A stretch of DNA of 64,000 bases from contig JAEZCA010000059.1 in NCBI GenBank assembly GCA_023412665.1, positions 5,970-69,969 on the forward strand, read 5' to 3'. A model generated the notes under the pieces. That model searched no databases. It was not told the origin of the DNA and worked only from the letters and a program-made list of their open reading frames with translations. A program made the position numbers and the translations under genes. Shown here piece after piece: positions 53,543 through 62,332 of this stretch (its first letter is position 1; the number at the start of each line of letters is the position of its first letter). Source of the DNA: Bacillota bacterium (GTDB lineage Bacteria; Bacillota; Clostridia; Acetivibrionales; DTU013).

Positions 53543-55159
53543 TCACTCATGTTCCAGCGACTGCGCTATATTGATAGCATGATCCGATACCCTCTCCAGC
53601 GTCGTGATCATATTAGTAAAAATTACCCCCGCCTGAGGATCACATGCTTTATCATTGAGCCTGCTGATATGATTGTTGATATATACCTTTTTCATATTGT
53701 CAACTTCCTGTTCAAGGATTTCCACACCCTTGATTTTCTTGATATCCCGCTTTTTAAATACATCAAGACTGGCATTCAAGGTCTCCATGGTCTTGTCGGC
53801 CATAGCCGTCAATTCCTCTTTCCCCTCAGACGACATGGCTACCTTGTTATCTGCAATAGTCATTGCAAATTCAGCCACGTTCTCAGCATGGTCACCAATT
53901 CGTTCAAGGTCTATTATGACATGGTGCAGGCTTCCCAGCACCTTCAGATCGTCATCCGACAACTCAAGGCCCCTGAACTCGATCAGATAATTGGCAATGC
54001 TGTCAGTAAGATAATCGATGGTTGTTTCGACCTCCAATACCTTTTTAGCTTTTTGTTCATCGATTTCAAAAAATGCTTCCAGCGACCTCTTCATGTTCTC
54101 TGCGGCAATTGCCCCCATTCGGTTCAGCTCTTTCAATGTCTGACTTAGAACTATGGCCGGGGTCTGGGCGATTCTTTCATCCAGGTATACGAGCCTTTTT
54201 TCAATATCGCCCTCTGTCCTCTTTTCAGGTATTATCTTTTCTATAAGTTTTACCATGAGCTTTGCAAACGGAAACAGTATTATGGTGACTGATATATTGA
54301 ACAACGTATGGAAGTTTGCTATTTGCCTGGAAGCATTGTCTGGAGATATGGACTGTACAATATCCACTATACCGGGAAATAATATGATCAATATCAGAAA
54401 TACTATTGTTCCGATGATATTAAACATCAAATGAATCCCTGCGGTTCGTTTGGAATTGGCGTTTGTGCCAATGGCTGAAAGTATTGCCGTAATACACGTT
54501 CCTATATTCTGCCCTAATATGACAAACACAGCGGAATCCAGTCCAATAAGACCTGATACTGCGAGTGCTTGCAATATACTGACTGATGCGGAAGAACTCT
54601 GGATGACAGCGGTAAAGACCGCACCTATAAGTACACCAACAATTGGATTCCTGAAATTGACCAGAAAATTCCTGAAGGCTTCGATCTCCTGCAAAGGCTT
54701 CATAGCGTCTGACATCAGTGTCAAACCGACAAAAAGTATTCCAAATCCCAGCACTATTCCACCAATTTTTGATATCTTTCTCTTTTTTACAAAAACAGTC
54801 ATCAGCATTCCCGCAAAAAGTATCAACGGAGCTATGTCCGAGAGCTTGAATGCAACAAGCTGAGCTGTAATTGTCGTACCTATATTGGCACCCATTATGA
54901 CACCTGTTGCCTGAAGCAGAGTCATCAATCCCGCATTAACAAAACCTACTATCATGACGGTAGTTGCTGATGAGCTCTGAATGATCGCTGTAACACCTGC
55001 TCCCACGCCTACAGCAGCAAAACGGTTAGTTGTCAGATCCTCCAGTACCCGCCGCATCCTATCGCCTGCAACGTTTTCAAGCCCATCCGACATCATTTTC
55101 ATTCCATATAGAAACATTCCCAAGCCGCCAAGCAGCAGAAAAACCATAAATATGGACAT
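53543..55159 (-). CDS. Na/Pi cotransporter family protein with PhoU-like tail
   Basis: 538 residues. Two inverted NptA-type repeats carry QSSSATTVMIVGFVNAG and QSSSASVSILQALAVSG, and GANIGTTITAQL and GQNIGTCITAIL follow each. About eight membrane spans lie before residue 310. Residues about 350-538 form a PhoU-like helical domain (LHHVIIDLERIGDHAENV, LERVSDHAINIAQ). It probably moves phosphate with Na+, with the PhoU-like tail regulating it. The first of a two-gene operon with the NUDIX gene. Confidence 0.92.
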   Translation of the reverse strand: MSIFMVFLLLGGLGMFLYGMKMMSDGLENVAGDRMRRVLEDLTTNRFAAVGVGAGVTAIIQSSSATTVMIVGFVNAGLMTLLQATGVIMGANIGTTITAQLVAFKLSDIAPLILFAGMLMTVFVKKRKISKIGGIVLGFGILFVGLTLMSDAMKPLQEIEAFRNFLVNFRNPIVGVLIGAVFTAVIQSSSASVSILQALAVSGLIGLDSAVFVILGQNIGTCITAILSAIGTNANSKRTAGIHLMFNIIGTIVFLILIILFPGIVDIVQSISPDNASRQIANFHTLFNISVTIILFPFAKLMVKLIEKIIPEKRTEGDIEKRLVYLDERIAQTPAIVLSQTLKELNRMGAIAAENMKRSLEAFFEIDEQKAKKVLEVETTIDYLTDSIANYLIEFRGLELSDDDLKVLGSLHHVIIDLERIGDHAENVAEFAMTIADNKVAMSSEGKEELTAMADKTMETLNASLDVFKKRDIKKIKGVEILEQEVDNMKKVYINNHISRLNDKACDPQAGVIFTNMITTLERVSDHAINIAQSLEHE

Positions 55160-55305
55160 AACTCCCCCCTGATTGAAGTTTACTTACTTGAAATTATAGA
55201 TTTTCAAAAGATATTATGGCATAAAAGTACACTTAAATATTATAAATGATTATCAATTTGTTGTCACTTCGATTTATGTTAATTCCATGTAAATTATAAT
55301 GCATC

Positions 55306-55410
55306 GTTCAATTTCAAATGGGGGCAAGCCCCCATACCCCCTCGCTACGGGCGAAATGAATTCGCCCTGCGCTACACTCCGTGCGCCACGCCTAAACGTG
55401 GCGTTTGAAC
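55306..55410 (+). repeat. 105-bp palindromic element (MITE-like), fullest copy
   Basis: Begins GTTCAA and ends TTGAAC (terminal inverted repeat), with internal hairpins GGGGGC-AA-GCCCCC, GGGCGAA-ATGAA-TTCGCCC and CGCCACG-CCTAAA-CGTGGCG. The first 60 bp recur at 56790-56849 (inverted) and 62270-62322. It occupies part of the 424-bp gap 55160-55583, which holds no other gene I can support. I cannot name the family. Confidence 0.7.
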
Positions 55411-55533
55411 AATGCCATCCCCCCTGTCTTCTTAAGTCTATAGGTTTTTAAACAACGCTGACCCGGTTTCAGAGAAAAACTTCTTATAATGATGTGATAT
55501 CCGGTCTGGATTTTTTGAAATTAAATCAGTACA

Positions 55534-55562
55534 TTGACGAAGAGACTCGTATACTTTAATAT
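55534..55562 (+). promoter_or_regulatory. Promoter of the ytvI-like gene
   Basis: TTGACG, 17-nt spacer, TAATAT, 22 bp before the ATG. Confidence 0.55.
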
Positions 55563-55583
55563 ATAATTGATTGGAGTATCAGG

Positions 55584-56702
55584 ATGAACATAAAATTGAG
55601 GGGCAATATCAAAAGAATAGCAATTTTCGCTATAGTCGTGGTTTCCGTCATAGTCGGGGTATTTCTAGTATTCAGGCTGGCATTCTTTCTTTTGCCGTTC
55701 CTGATAGCATTCGGGCTCTCTTCGCTGATGGAGCCGCTCATCAAGGTATTGAACAAAAAGCTTCGAATCAGCCGCCGTATCTCTGCGCCAATAATACTGC
55801 TGCTTTTGCTTGCAGTCATGATTACCCTGGTTGTTTTCGGCGTACTTCGTCTTATTGATGAGGTGCGGGCGCTTATAGTGTCGGCGCCGGCATTTTTCAC
55901 CCATCTGTATGCCCAGATAAATGAACTGATGATTGAAGGTTCAAAATACATTGAATGGCTCCCGACGGAAATCACCGACAACCTTGGAAGCGTCTTGTCC
56001 AACCTGTCCAATACAATTACTAGCTTTGGAAAGACAGTTGTAAAAGGAGCCTTTGTAACAGCCATATCGCTGCCGGAAGCAATAATATTCACTATTATAA
56101 CAATTCTTGCGACATTCTTTATGGCGAAGGATCGGGAAAAGATTTCTTCCGTGTTTATGCAGCAATTACCGGAGAGCTGGATAACGCGAATATTGAATAT
56201 AAAAAAGGACCTTTTCAACGCTATCTTTGGTTATATAAGAGCAGCTCTCATCATTATGGTCATAACCTTTACGGAGTTATTGATCGGACTTAGCATAATC
56301 GGTGTTGAATATGCGCTGCTGCTCGCCTTCCTCATAGCGATCATTGATGCGCTGCCTGTACTGGGTGCCGGAGGCGTACTGATTCCATGGTCTTTGTACT
56401 CCTTCATCACCGGCGATATCCGGATGGGTGTTTCAGTCATAGTGCTTTATGTAGTTGTCTTGGTAATCCGGCAGATGGTTGAGCCAAAGGTGGTTGGACA
56501 GCAGATAGGCGTATATCCTCTGATTACTCTTTTTGCAATGTATATAGGCCTTAAGCTGATAGGATTTGCCGGGCTTATTCTCGGACCGATCACCTTCCTG
56601 CTTATCCGCAACATACTTACAACCATCTACAAAGGGAAATCCATTAAAGAGATCATCGGCTTAGACAGGAATGATAATCCCAAAGACAATCCAGTTGAAT
56701 AA
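55584..56702 (+). CDS. ytvI: AI-2E/YtvI-family membrane protein (sporulation-type)
   Basis: 372 residues. The AI-2E/PerM topology is present: N-terminal spans (residues about 12-48), a pair near 65-85, a soluble loop (about 90-155), then four or five spans with ELLIGLSIIGVEYALLLAFL, IDALPVLGAGGVLIPWS and VEPKVVGQQIGVYPLI. The ALPVLGAGGVLIPW and GQQIGVYPL segments fit the sporulation protein YtvI. The transported solute, if any, is unknown. The gene is flanked by two inverted copies of the GGGGGCAAGCCCCC repeat. Confidence 0.8.
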   Translation: MNIKLRGNIKRIAIFAIVVVSVIVGVFLVFRLAFFLLPFLIAFGLSSLMEPLIKVLNKKLRISRRISAPIILLLLLAVMITLVVFGVLRLIDEVRALIVSAPAFFTHLYAQINELMIEGSKYIEWLPTEITDNLGSVLSNLSNTITSFGKTVVKGAFVTAISLPEAIIFTIITILATFFMAKDREKISSVFMQQLPESWITRILNIKKDLFNAIFGYIRAALIIMVITFTELLIGLSIIGVEYALLLAFLIAIIDALPVLGAGGVLIPWSLYSFITGDIRMGVSVIVLYVVVLVIRQMVEPKVVGQQIGVYPLITLFAMYIGLKLIGFAGLILGPITFLLIRNILTTIYKGKSIKEIIGLDRNDNPKDNPVE

Positions 56703-56789
56703 TGGTTGTTGAGTCGCTGCAGAGGACAAGAGCAGAAGCAGGGAGGCAGTCTACACATACATGGAGAGCAATGGCATGTACAACCCAGA

Positions 56790-56849
56790 GCGAATTCATT
56801 TCGCCCGTAGCGAGGGGGTATGGGGGCTTGCCCCCATTGTAAATTGAAC
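56790..56849 (-). repeat. Palindromic element, inverted partial copy
   Basis: Reverse complement of the first 60 bp of the element at 55306-55410, from GTTCAATTT to ATGAATTCGC. Lies between the ytvI-like gene and hppA, both of which converge here. Confidence 0.75.
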
Positions 56850-56902
56850 TGAGTGATGAATTTATCAGCACACAAAAAACGAAATAACATTAGCATTAAT
56901 CC

Positions 56903-56940
56903 AAAAAATACAACAACCCCTTCTTTACGGAAGGGGTTGC
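56903..56940 (-). terminator. Intrinsic terminator of hppA
   Basis: CAACCCCTT/AAGGGGTTG stem with an 8-nt loop, followed by TTGTATTTTTTGG on the minus strand. Confidence 0.85.
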
Positions 56941-56973
56941 TTCTATATACTATGTTAAGAACCACCGTTATGT

Positions 56974-59049
56974 TTATCCCAGAAGACTGAATGTAGCGAA
57001 TAAGCCTGCTGTGATAGACGCAATCAATGATACAACTGTGATCTGGGTATTTATTGACGGGCCTGCAGTATCCTTAAAGGGATCGCCGACAGTATCACCG
57101 ACAACTGCTGACTTATGAGCTTCAGAACCCTTGCCGCCCTCATGTCCGGACTCGACATACTTCTTGGCATTGTCCCATGTACCGCCCGCATTGCCCATCA
57201 GGAGAGCCAGCAGAAGTCCGCTCATGATATTGCCTACAAGGAAGCCGCCTATTGCAGCTACGCCACCCACAAAGCCAACTACGAGAGTTGCCAGTATTGC
57301 AACCAGGCCGGCAGGTACCAGTTCGCGCAGAGCACCCTTGGTAGCTATATCTATACATTTTTCATATTCAGGTATAACGCCTTTTTTGCCTTCCTTAAGT
57401 CCGGGTATTTCATTGAACTGGCGGTGTATTTCAGTAACCATACGCTGTGCATTTCTGTCAACACCCATAATGAGCATTGCGGAGAAAACTGCCGGTATAG
57501 CCACACCGACTATCATACCGAAGAATACGACGGGATTCATTACATCAAAGCCCTTTAACAACTCCAGGCCTTTTTCGCCAAGGGCATCATTGACTTCTGA
57601 CATATATGCACCAAGAAGAGCTATGACTGTAAGGCCTGCTGCACCGACTGCAAAGCCCTTTGTTATAGCTTTTACAGTGTTTCCGGCGCTATCTAGCTCG
57701 TCAGTGATTTCCAATGCTTTTTCACCGAGATTGCCCATTTCAACAAGTCCTCTTGCATTGTCAACGATCGGGCCATAAGCATCGTTGGAAATGATCATTC
57801 CCACAATCGAAAGCATTCCGATGGCTGCCATTGCTATACCGAACAATGCATCTGTAATACCAGGTCCGATAGTGTCGCAAATCATGTAGGATGCCAGTGC
57901 TGATACACCAATACCGAGCAGTGCCGGGAATGCGCTTATCAAACCATAGCTGAAACCGGAGAGTATCGTAAATGCCGGTCCTGATTTAGAGGCTCTAGCA
58001 ACCATCTGAACAGGTTTTTTAGCGTCATTTGTGAAATAGTCGGATGCAAGTCCTACTACCGTACCAACAAGAAGTCCTATGAAGGTAGCTCCCCAATAAC
58101 GCCAGTCAAATCCAAAAATAGCTGTTGCGCCTGCTGTAAAGATCGCAAACAGTGCGGTTGTTATATAAGTGCATTTATTTAGTGCAGAGCTGGGATTTCC
58201 GTTTTTACCTATGCGTCCAAAACCAATTCCTATAATGGAAGAAAGCAGTCCAAGCGCAGCATAACAGAATATCATGTTTGTGCTGATTCCGGTACCGCCG
58301 TCTATTGCCATTGCCAGCACTATTGCAGCTGCCATGGAAGCAACGTTGGAATCGAAAAGGTCGGCGCCCATGCCTGCAACGTCTCCTACGTTATCGCCGA
58401 CGTTGTCTGCTATAACTGCAGGATTACGCGGGTCATCCTCGGGTATGCCGAGCTCTACCTTGCCAACGAGGTCAGCGCTGACGTCTGCAGTCTTTGTGAA
58501 TATACCGCCGCCAGCCTTTGCAAAGAGAGCCAGAGAAGAGGCTCCAAAGCTAAATCCGAGCACTGATGTAGCATCGCCTGTAATTAACAGGACACCTGTG
58601 ACGCCCAGAAGGCTGGTACCGACGACAGCCATACCCATGACTGCACCGCCTCTGAAGCCTGCCATAAAGGAATTATTCATGCTTTTAGTAGCGGCTTCTG
58701 CGCTTTTAACGTTTGCTATTGTTGCAACAAAGATGCCTATCTTGCCTGCCAGAGCCGATAATACAGAACCTACAACATATGATATCGCCATCATGATGTT
58801 TTTAGCAGGTTCGCCGTTCCAGATCGGCTTGGGAAGGAAGAGTATGATTAATACAGCTACAAATGAGACAAAGATGGCAAGAATTTTGTACTCTCTGCCA
58901 AGAAAGGTATTTGCGCCCTTTCTGATCAGATCGCCGACTCTTGCGACCTCAGCATTTGATGACGGCTGTGACTTCACCCAGGTATAGAGCCATGCTGCTA
59001 CGCCCAGTGCAAGTACTGATACTAGTATTGCTACTACTGGCCAATTCAT
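56974..59049 (-). CDS. hppA: Membrane-bound H+-translocating pyrophosphatase
   Basis: 691 residues, about 16 membrane spans. Catalytic loops: DVSADLVGKVE (DVGADLVGKVE type), DNVGDNVGDVAGMGADLFDS, and NTGGAWDNAKK-like GNAGGTWDNAKKYVES, all with the PPi/Mg2+ Asp residues. In GNTVKAITKGFAVGAA, Lys stands where K+-dependent enzymes have Ala, so this should be K+-independent and H+-pumping. It couples PPi hydrolysis to proton export. The leader is about 100 nt. Confidence 0.94.
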   Translation of the reverse strand: MNWPVVAILVSVLALGVAAWLYTWVKSQPSSNAEVARVGDLIRKGANTFLGREYKILAIFVSFVAVLIILFLPKPIWNGEPAKNIMMAISYVVGSVLSALAGKIGIFVATIANVKSAEAATKSMNNSFMAGFRGGAVMGMAVVGTSLLGVTGVLLITGDATSVLGFSFGASSLALFAKAGGGIFTKTADVSADLVGKVELGIPEDDPRNPAVIADNVGDNVGDVAGMGADLFDSNVASMAAAIVLAMAIDGGTGISTNMIFCYAALGLLSSIIGIGFGRIGKNGNPSSALNKCTYITTALFAIFTAGATAIFGFDWRYWGATFIGLLVGTVVGLASDYFTNDAKKPVQMVARASKSGPAFTILSGFSYGLISAFPALLGIGVSALASYMICDTIGPGITDALFGIAMAAIGMLSIVGMIISNDAYGPIVDNARGLVEMGNLGEKALEITDELDSAGNTVKAITKGFAVGAAGLTVIALLGAYMSEVNDALGEKGLELLKGFDVMNPVVFFGMIVGVAIPAVFSAMLIMGVDRNAQRMVTEIHRQFNEIPGLKEGKKGVIPEYEKCIDIATKGALRELVPAGLVAILATLVVGFVGGVAAIGGFLVGNIMSGLLLALLMGNAGGTWDNAKKYVESGHEGGKGSEAHKSAVVGDTVGDPFKDTAGPSINTQITVVSLIASITAGLFATFSLLG

Positions 59050-59153
59050 AAAAAACGCCCCCTAAAATAGTAAAAATGTAGATATTTATTGCAATATATA
59101 TTATTGCCAAAACAAAAAAACATTGGGCAAAAACAACAATTTCCACCGAATAC

Positions 59154-59182
59154 ATTATAGTCCCATATTTCGGGCAATGCAA
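59154..59182 (-). promoter_or_regulatory. Promoter of hppA
   Basis: TTGCAT, 17-nt spacer, TATAAT on the minus strand. Confidence 0.55.
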
Positions 59183-59296
59183 TGACTTATTCTAAATTAA
59201 TTGCACACGGAAGATATTGTCAATAATGTGCTGGTCTGCAACGCCTTGATGAACTGAGGCTGTGGTCCACCGAGTTTTTACTGCGGTGCAGCTGTA

Positions 59297-59315
59297 TTAT
59301 AACGCATCGTTATAA
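59297..59315. promoter_or_regulatory. Palindrome like the LysR-region operator
   Basis: TTATAACGCATCGTTATAA has 8-bp arms and a CAT centre, and matches ATAA-N7-TTAT. It lies in the divergent gap between hppA and the uracil permease gene (59050-59603), about 80 bp before the permease promoter. It may be a regulator site or a minimal remnant of the repeat with TATAACG ends. Confidence 0.45.
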
Positions 59316-59396
59316 GAAAGGCTGTACATAATTATTTTTTCTGCTTTGTCAATATTTTCAGTGAAAATATTATTAAGAAAAGTTAAACTATATATA

Positions 59397-59425
59397 TTGA
59401 AAAGCTATTTATCGAATGATATAAT
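59397..59425 (+). promoter_or_regulatory. Promoter of the uracil permease gene
   Basis: TTGAAA, 17-nt spacer, perfect TATAAT; the leader is about 170 nt and holds the attenuator. Confidence 0.7.
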
Positions 59426-59441
59426 GTCGAAAAAGTGAGAT

Positions 59442-59575
59442 ATCTTTAAGTCCGGTACAGTGATGCCGACAAGATGCTATATTATAATATTGGATATTTA
59501 TATCCATCCTTGTAATGATGCGATTAGATCTTGCCGTCTGCTGCCGGCAAGATCTTTCAGTTTGCGCAACAAAAG
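59442..59575 (+). promoter_or_regulatory. PyrR-type pyrimidine attenuator
   Basis: The anti-antiterminator (59442-59475) has lower stem ATCTT/AAGAT, a TAA bulge and the upper loop GTACAGTGATGC, which matches the PyrR consensus form GUCCAGAGAGGC with an A-U pair replacing C-G. CAAGAT of its 3' side is complementary to ATCTTG in the 5' arm of the terminator at 59526-59557, as needed for an antiterminator. UMP-bound PyrR should favour termination. Confidence 0.68.
59526..59557 (+). terminator. Attenuator terminator ahead of the uracil permease
   Basis: Perfect 11-bp stem AGATCTTGCCG/CGGCAAGATCT, 8-nt loop, tail TTTCAGTTTG. The T run is weak. Confidence 0.65.
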
Positions 59576-59603
59576 ATCTATTATAAAACAAGGAGGATTT
59601 ACC

Positions 59604-61067
59604 ATGCCGAAGAATCAAACTGTGATCGGGTATCTGCCCGATGAAAGGCCCTCGATTTGGAAACTGCTGTTTTACGCACTGCAGCAGGTAATCGTAATGT
59701 TCCCCGCAACAGTAGCCGTCGCACTCATCACCGGCTTTCAAGTATCTACCACGATTTTTGCCAGCGGCCTTGCAACCATATGCTTCATACTCATCACTGG
59801 CAAAAAGATACCTCTTTATTATGGTTCAAGCTTCTCATACCTCACTGCAATCTCAGGCCTTATGGCAGGCGATGCCATAAGATCCATGGTAAGTCCTGAG
59901 ACACTTACACAGCTAGATGCATGGAAAGCAGGCACAACGAGCATACTTCCTGCAGAAGCGATCTCTTATGCTCAGTTCGGAATAATAATGTCAGGTTTGA
60001 TATCAATCGCCGCAGGCCTCCTTATAAAGGTTTCCGGCACCAAGGCAGTAGAAAAGATTCTTCCTCCAAGTATAACTGGTCCTATCGCAATGATTATAGG
60101 CCTTACCCTTGCAGGTACAGCACTTAGCGATGCAGCTCCCAGGGCAGTTGCAGAGGGTGCGGCTGCAACAGTTATGAACAGCAGCTGGGTATGGGTGGTA
60201 TCACTTGCCACTCTTCTGTCAACAATATTGTTCTCAAGATACCTTACAGGTTTCCTCGGGCAACTGCCCCTTCTGCTGGGTGCAGCAGTCGGATGCGCTA
60301 CTGCAGCTCTGCTGTATTTTATAGGCGGACCCGAAATGAACCTTTTCAGAGCGATCCCAAAGGAAGCTCTTGAAGCTTCACTGTGGCAGGCAGGTCCTAT
60401 AGCGGTACCGGCATTTTCATTCCCTAAGCCTTCATTAGCAGCTGTAATCGCTATAATGCCAATAGCCATCGCAACGATACCTGAATCGACAGCTCACATG
60501 TACCAGTTGGATATCTATATAAACGATCTGGCAAAGAAAAAGAACTCCTCAAAAAAATACAACCTTATAGAAAAGCTTGATAAGAACTTGATAGGCGACG
60601 GTATAGGCGATATGATCTCCGGACTTATCGGAGGCCCTGCCGGAACAAACTATGGAGAAAACATAAGCACAATGGCAATAACCAAGGTGTTCTCCGTACC
60701 GGTACTTATAGTGGCAGCAGTTATTGCTATGATAATGTCCTTCTTCACTCCTCTGGTTCAGGGTATATACTCGATCCCTCAAGCTGTCATAGGCGGCCTG
60801 GAGGTATATCTGTTTGGTGCTATCGCAGCTCAGGGAGCAGCTATCATGATCGAAAAGAAGGTTGACATGTTCAGCTCAAAGAATATTGCAGTAATAGCAA
60901 CGATAATGGTAATAGGTCTCGGCGGCAACTATGCCTTCGGAGGAAATATCCCGTTCTTCGGTATCGAAGTTCCATGTATTGCAGGCGCTGCCATATTCGG
61001 TATCATCCTGAACATGATCCTCAGTATCGGCGAGAAGAAAAATGCCGAACAGGAAACAGCTGAATAA
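59604..61067 (+). CDS. Uracil/xanthine permease family protein, probably uracil
   Basis: 487 residues from the ATG at 59604 (AAGGAGG 7 nt upstream); the open frame runs 48 codons further up through the attenuator and is rejected. Nucleobase-ascorbate transporter family, about 14 spans, with YGSSFSYLTAISGL, PPSITGPIAMIIGLTLAG, AIATIPESTAHMYQLD (substrate-site Glu) and GPAGTNYGENISTMA-type motif (GGPAGTNYGENI visible). The PyrR-type attenuator makes uracil the best guess (pyrP/uraA). A terminator follows. Confidence 0.88.
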   Translation: MPKNQTVIGYLPDERPSIWKLLFYALQQVIVMFPATVAVALITGFQVSTTIFASGLATICFILITGKKIPLYYGSSFSYLTAISGLMAGDAIRSMVSPETLTQLDAWKAGTTSILPAEAISYAQFGIIMSGLISIAAGLLIKVSGTKAVEKILPPSITGPIAMIIGLTLAGTALSDAAPRAVAEGAAATVMNSSWVWVVSLATLLSTILFSRYLTGFLGQLPLLLGAAVGCATAALLYFIGGPEMNLFRAIPKEALEASLWQAGPIAVPAFSFPKPSLAAVIAIMPIAIATIPESTAHMYQLDIYINDLAKKKNSSKKYNLIEKLDKNLIGDGIGDMISGLIGGPAGTNYGENISTMAITKVFSVPVLIVAAVIAMIMSFFTPLVQGIYSIPQAVIGGLEVYLFGAIAAQGAAIMIEKKVDMFSSKNIAVIATIMVIGLGGNYAFGGNIPFFGIEVPCIAGAAIFGIILNMILSIGEKKNAEQETAE

Positions 61068-61091
61068 CAGAAAAGAAAAATAGATCAAGAG

Positions 61092-61120
61092 AAGCAGACC
61101 ATAAAACGGTCTGCTTTTTT
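61092..61120 (+). terminator. Intrinsic terminator of the uracil permease gene
   Basis: AAGCAGACC/GGTCTGCTT stem with a 7-nt loop and TTTTTT. Confidence 0.9.
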
Positions 61121-61143
61121 GATGCGATGCATTATTTTACTAA

Positions 61144-61163
61144 ATGATTATCATAATAATCAT
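61144..61163 (+). promoter_or_regulatory. Fur-family-like palindrome upstream of splB
   Basis: ATGATTATCATAATAATCAT has two perfect 8-bp arms around CATA, about 30 bp before splB. It resembles Fur/PerR-type sites but with wider spacing. A CATTATA (sigma-G-like -10) lies at its right edge without a clear -35. Confidence 0.35.
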
Positions 61164-61190
61164 TATAGTATTAAGTGGTGGTGATGTTTT

Positions 61191-62219
61191 ATGAAGCAAT
61201 ACATGCCCGACAGAGTTTTTTTTATTGACAATGCGCTTGAGTATCCTTTAGGCAAAAAGCTTTACAGATATTTCAGTGAACTCTCAATTCCTGTGACTGA
61301 AACTACTATTCAGAATGTATCCCGAAATATCCCGGGCAATAATGAAAAAGAAAAGTATGCAGCTTCAAAAAAATCACTTATCGTCCGTCCAAAAAAAAGC
61401 CTCGCTTTTGACGTATGCAAGCCTTCAGCCGACTATGAGTTCCCGCTGATGACTAACTGCCCGGGAAGCTGTGAATATTGCTACCTTCAGACGACACAGG
61501 GCAGCAAGCCCTATCTTACAGTTTATGTAAATGTGGATGAGATATTAGAATCAATAATAAAGCATATCGAAAAAAACGACAATAAGCTTACGACCTTTGA
61601 GGTCGCCAGTACAGGCGATCCTCTCTCCCTCGAACATATAACAGGAAGTCTTGCAAGAACGATAGAGTTTTTCGGCACGCTTGAAAACGGCAGACTCAGA
61701 CTGGTAACTAAATTCGATATGGTCGATACTCTGCTTGACCTTAAGCACAATGGTCATACAAGATTCAGGGTAAGCGTGAATTCCAGATATGTTATCAAAA
61801 ACTTTGAGCATAACACAGGTTCGTTTGATGAGCGTATCGCAGCGGCATCTAAAATCTCCCGGGCAGGCTACCCCACAGGCTTTATCGTAGCTCCCATCAT
61901 GGTATATGATGATTGGGAGAAGGAATATCTGGAGCTGTTTGATTATCTGAAGCAGAATGTAGACATCGCCAGGTCCGGCCAGCCTGTTACTTTTGAACTG
62001 ATACAGCACAGGTTTACTCCTGTCGCAAAAAAATATATATTACAGCGATATCCCAATACAAAGCTTGACATGGATGAAGCCAGCAGATCCGTCAAATGGG
62101 GAAAATACGGCAGATTCAAGTATGTTTACCCCAAGGAAACAGCCCAGGAGATAAAAGCATACATTTCAGGGCTGATCAATGAAAGATTTCCGAATGCGGT
62201 GATTGAGTATTTCACATGA
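61191..62219 (+). CDS. splB: Spore photoproduct lyase
   Basis: 342 residues, radical SAM enzyme that splits the thymine dimer 5-thyminyl-5,6-dihydrothymine in germinating spores. The cluster motif is CPGSCEYCY (Cys90, 94, 97); the C-terminus WGKYGRFKYVYPKE and AVIEYFT ends match the family. In B. subtilis the H-donor Cys141 lies in an AACTSD context; here that stretch reads VASTGD, so it is Ser. A Cys at position 76 (FDVCKPSA) may replace it, as reported for a clostridial enzyme. GGTGGTGATG is the ribosome-binding region. Confidence 0.93.
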   Translation: MKQYMPDRVFFIDNALEYPLGKKLYRYFSELSIPVTETTIQNVSRNIPGNNEKEKYAASKKSLIVRPKKSLAFDVCKPSADYEFPLMTNCPGSCEYCYLQTTQGSKPYLTVYVNVDEILESIIKHIEKNDNKLTTFEVASTGDPLSLEHITGSLARTIEFFGTLENGRLRLVTKFDMVDTLLDLKHNGHTRFRVSVNSRYVIKNFEHNTGSFDERIAAASKISRAGYPTGFIVAPIMVYDDWEKEYLELFDYLKQNVDIARSGQPVTFELIQHRFTPVAKKYILQRYPNTKLDMDEASRSVKWGKYGRFKYVYPKETAQEIKAYISGLINERFPNAVIEYFT

Positions 62220-62269
62220 AATGTATTGATAATAAAGAAATCAATGAATGTTAAGCAACAGAAGGGTAT

Positions 62270-62322
62270 GTTAAATTTCCAATGGGGGCAAGCCCCCATA
62301 CCCCCTCGCTACGGGCGAAATG
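62270..62322 (+). repeat. Palindromic element, partial copy
   Basis: Third copy of the GGGGGCAAGCCCCC element, GTTAAATTT to GGGCGAAATG, then diverging. It lies between splB and kdpE, which converge. Confidence 0.75.
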
Positions 62323-62332
62323 TATTTAATAA

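Noticed and set aside
58274..58987. Long plus-strand frame opposite hppA
   Set aside because: Antisense shadow of a strongly conserved membrane gene; Pro/Thr/Ala-rich composition typical of such shadows.
59460..59603. 48-codon extension of the uracil permease
   Set aside because: It overlaps the PyrR-type attenuator and contains Cys/Arg-rich non-family sequence; AAGGAGG precedes the ATG at 59604.
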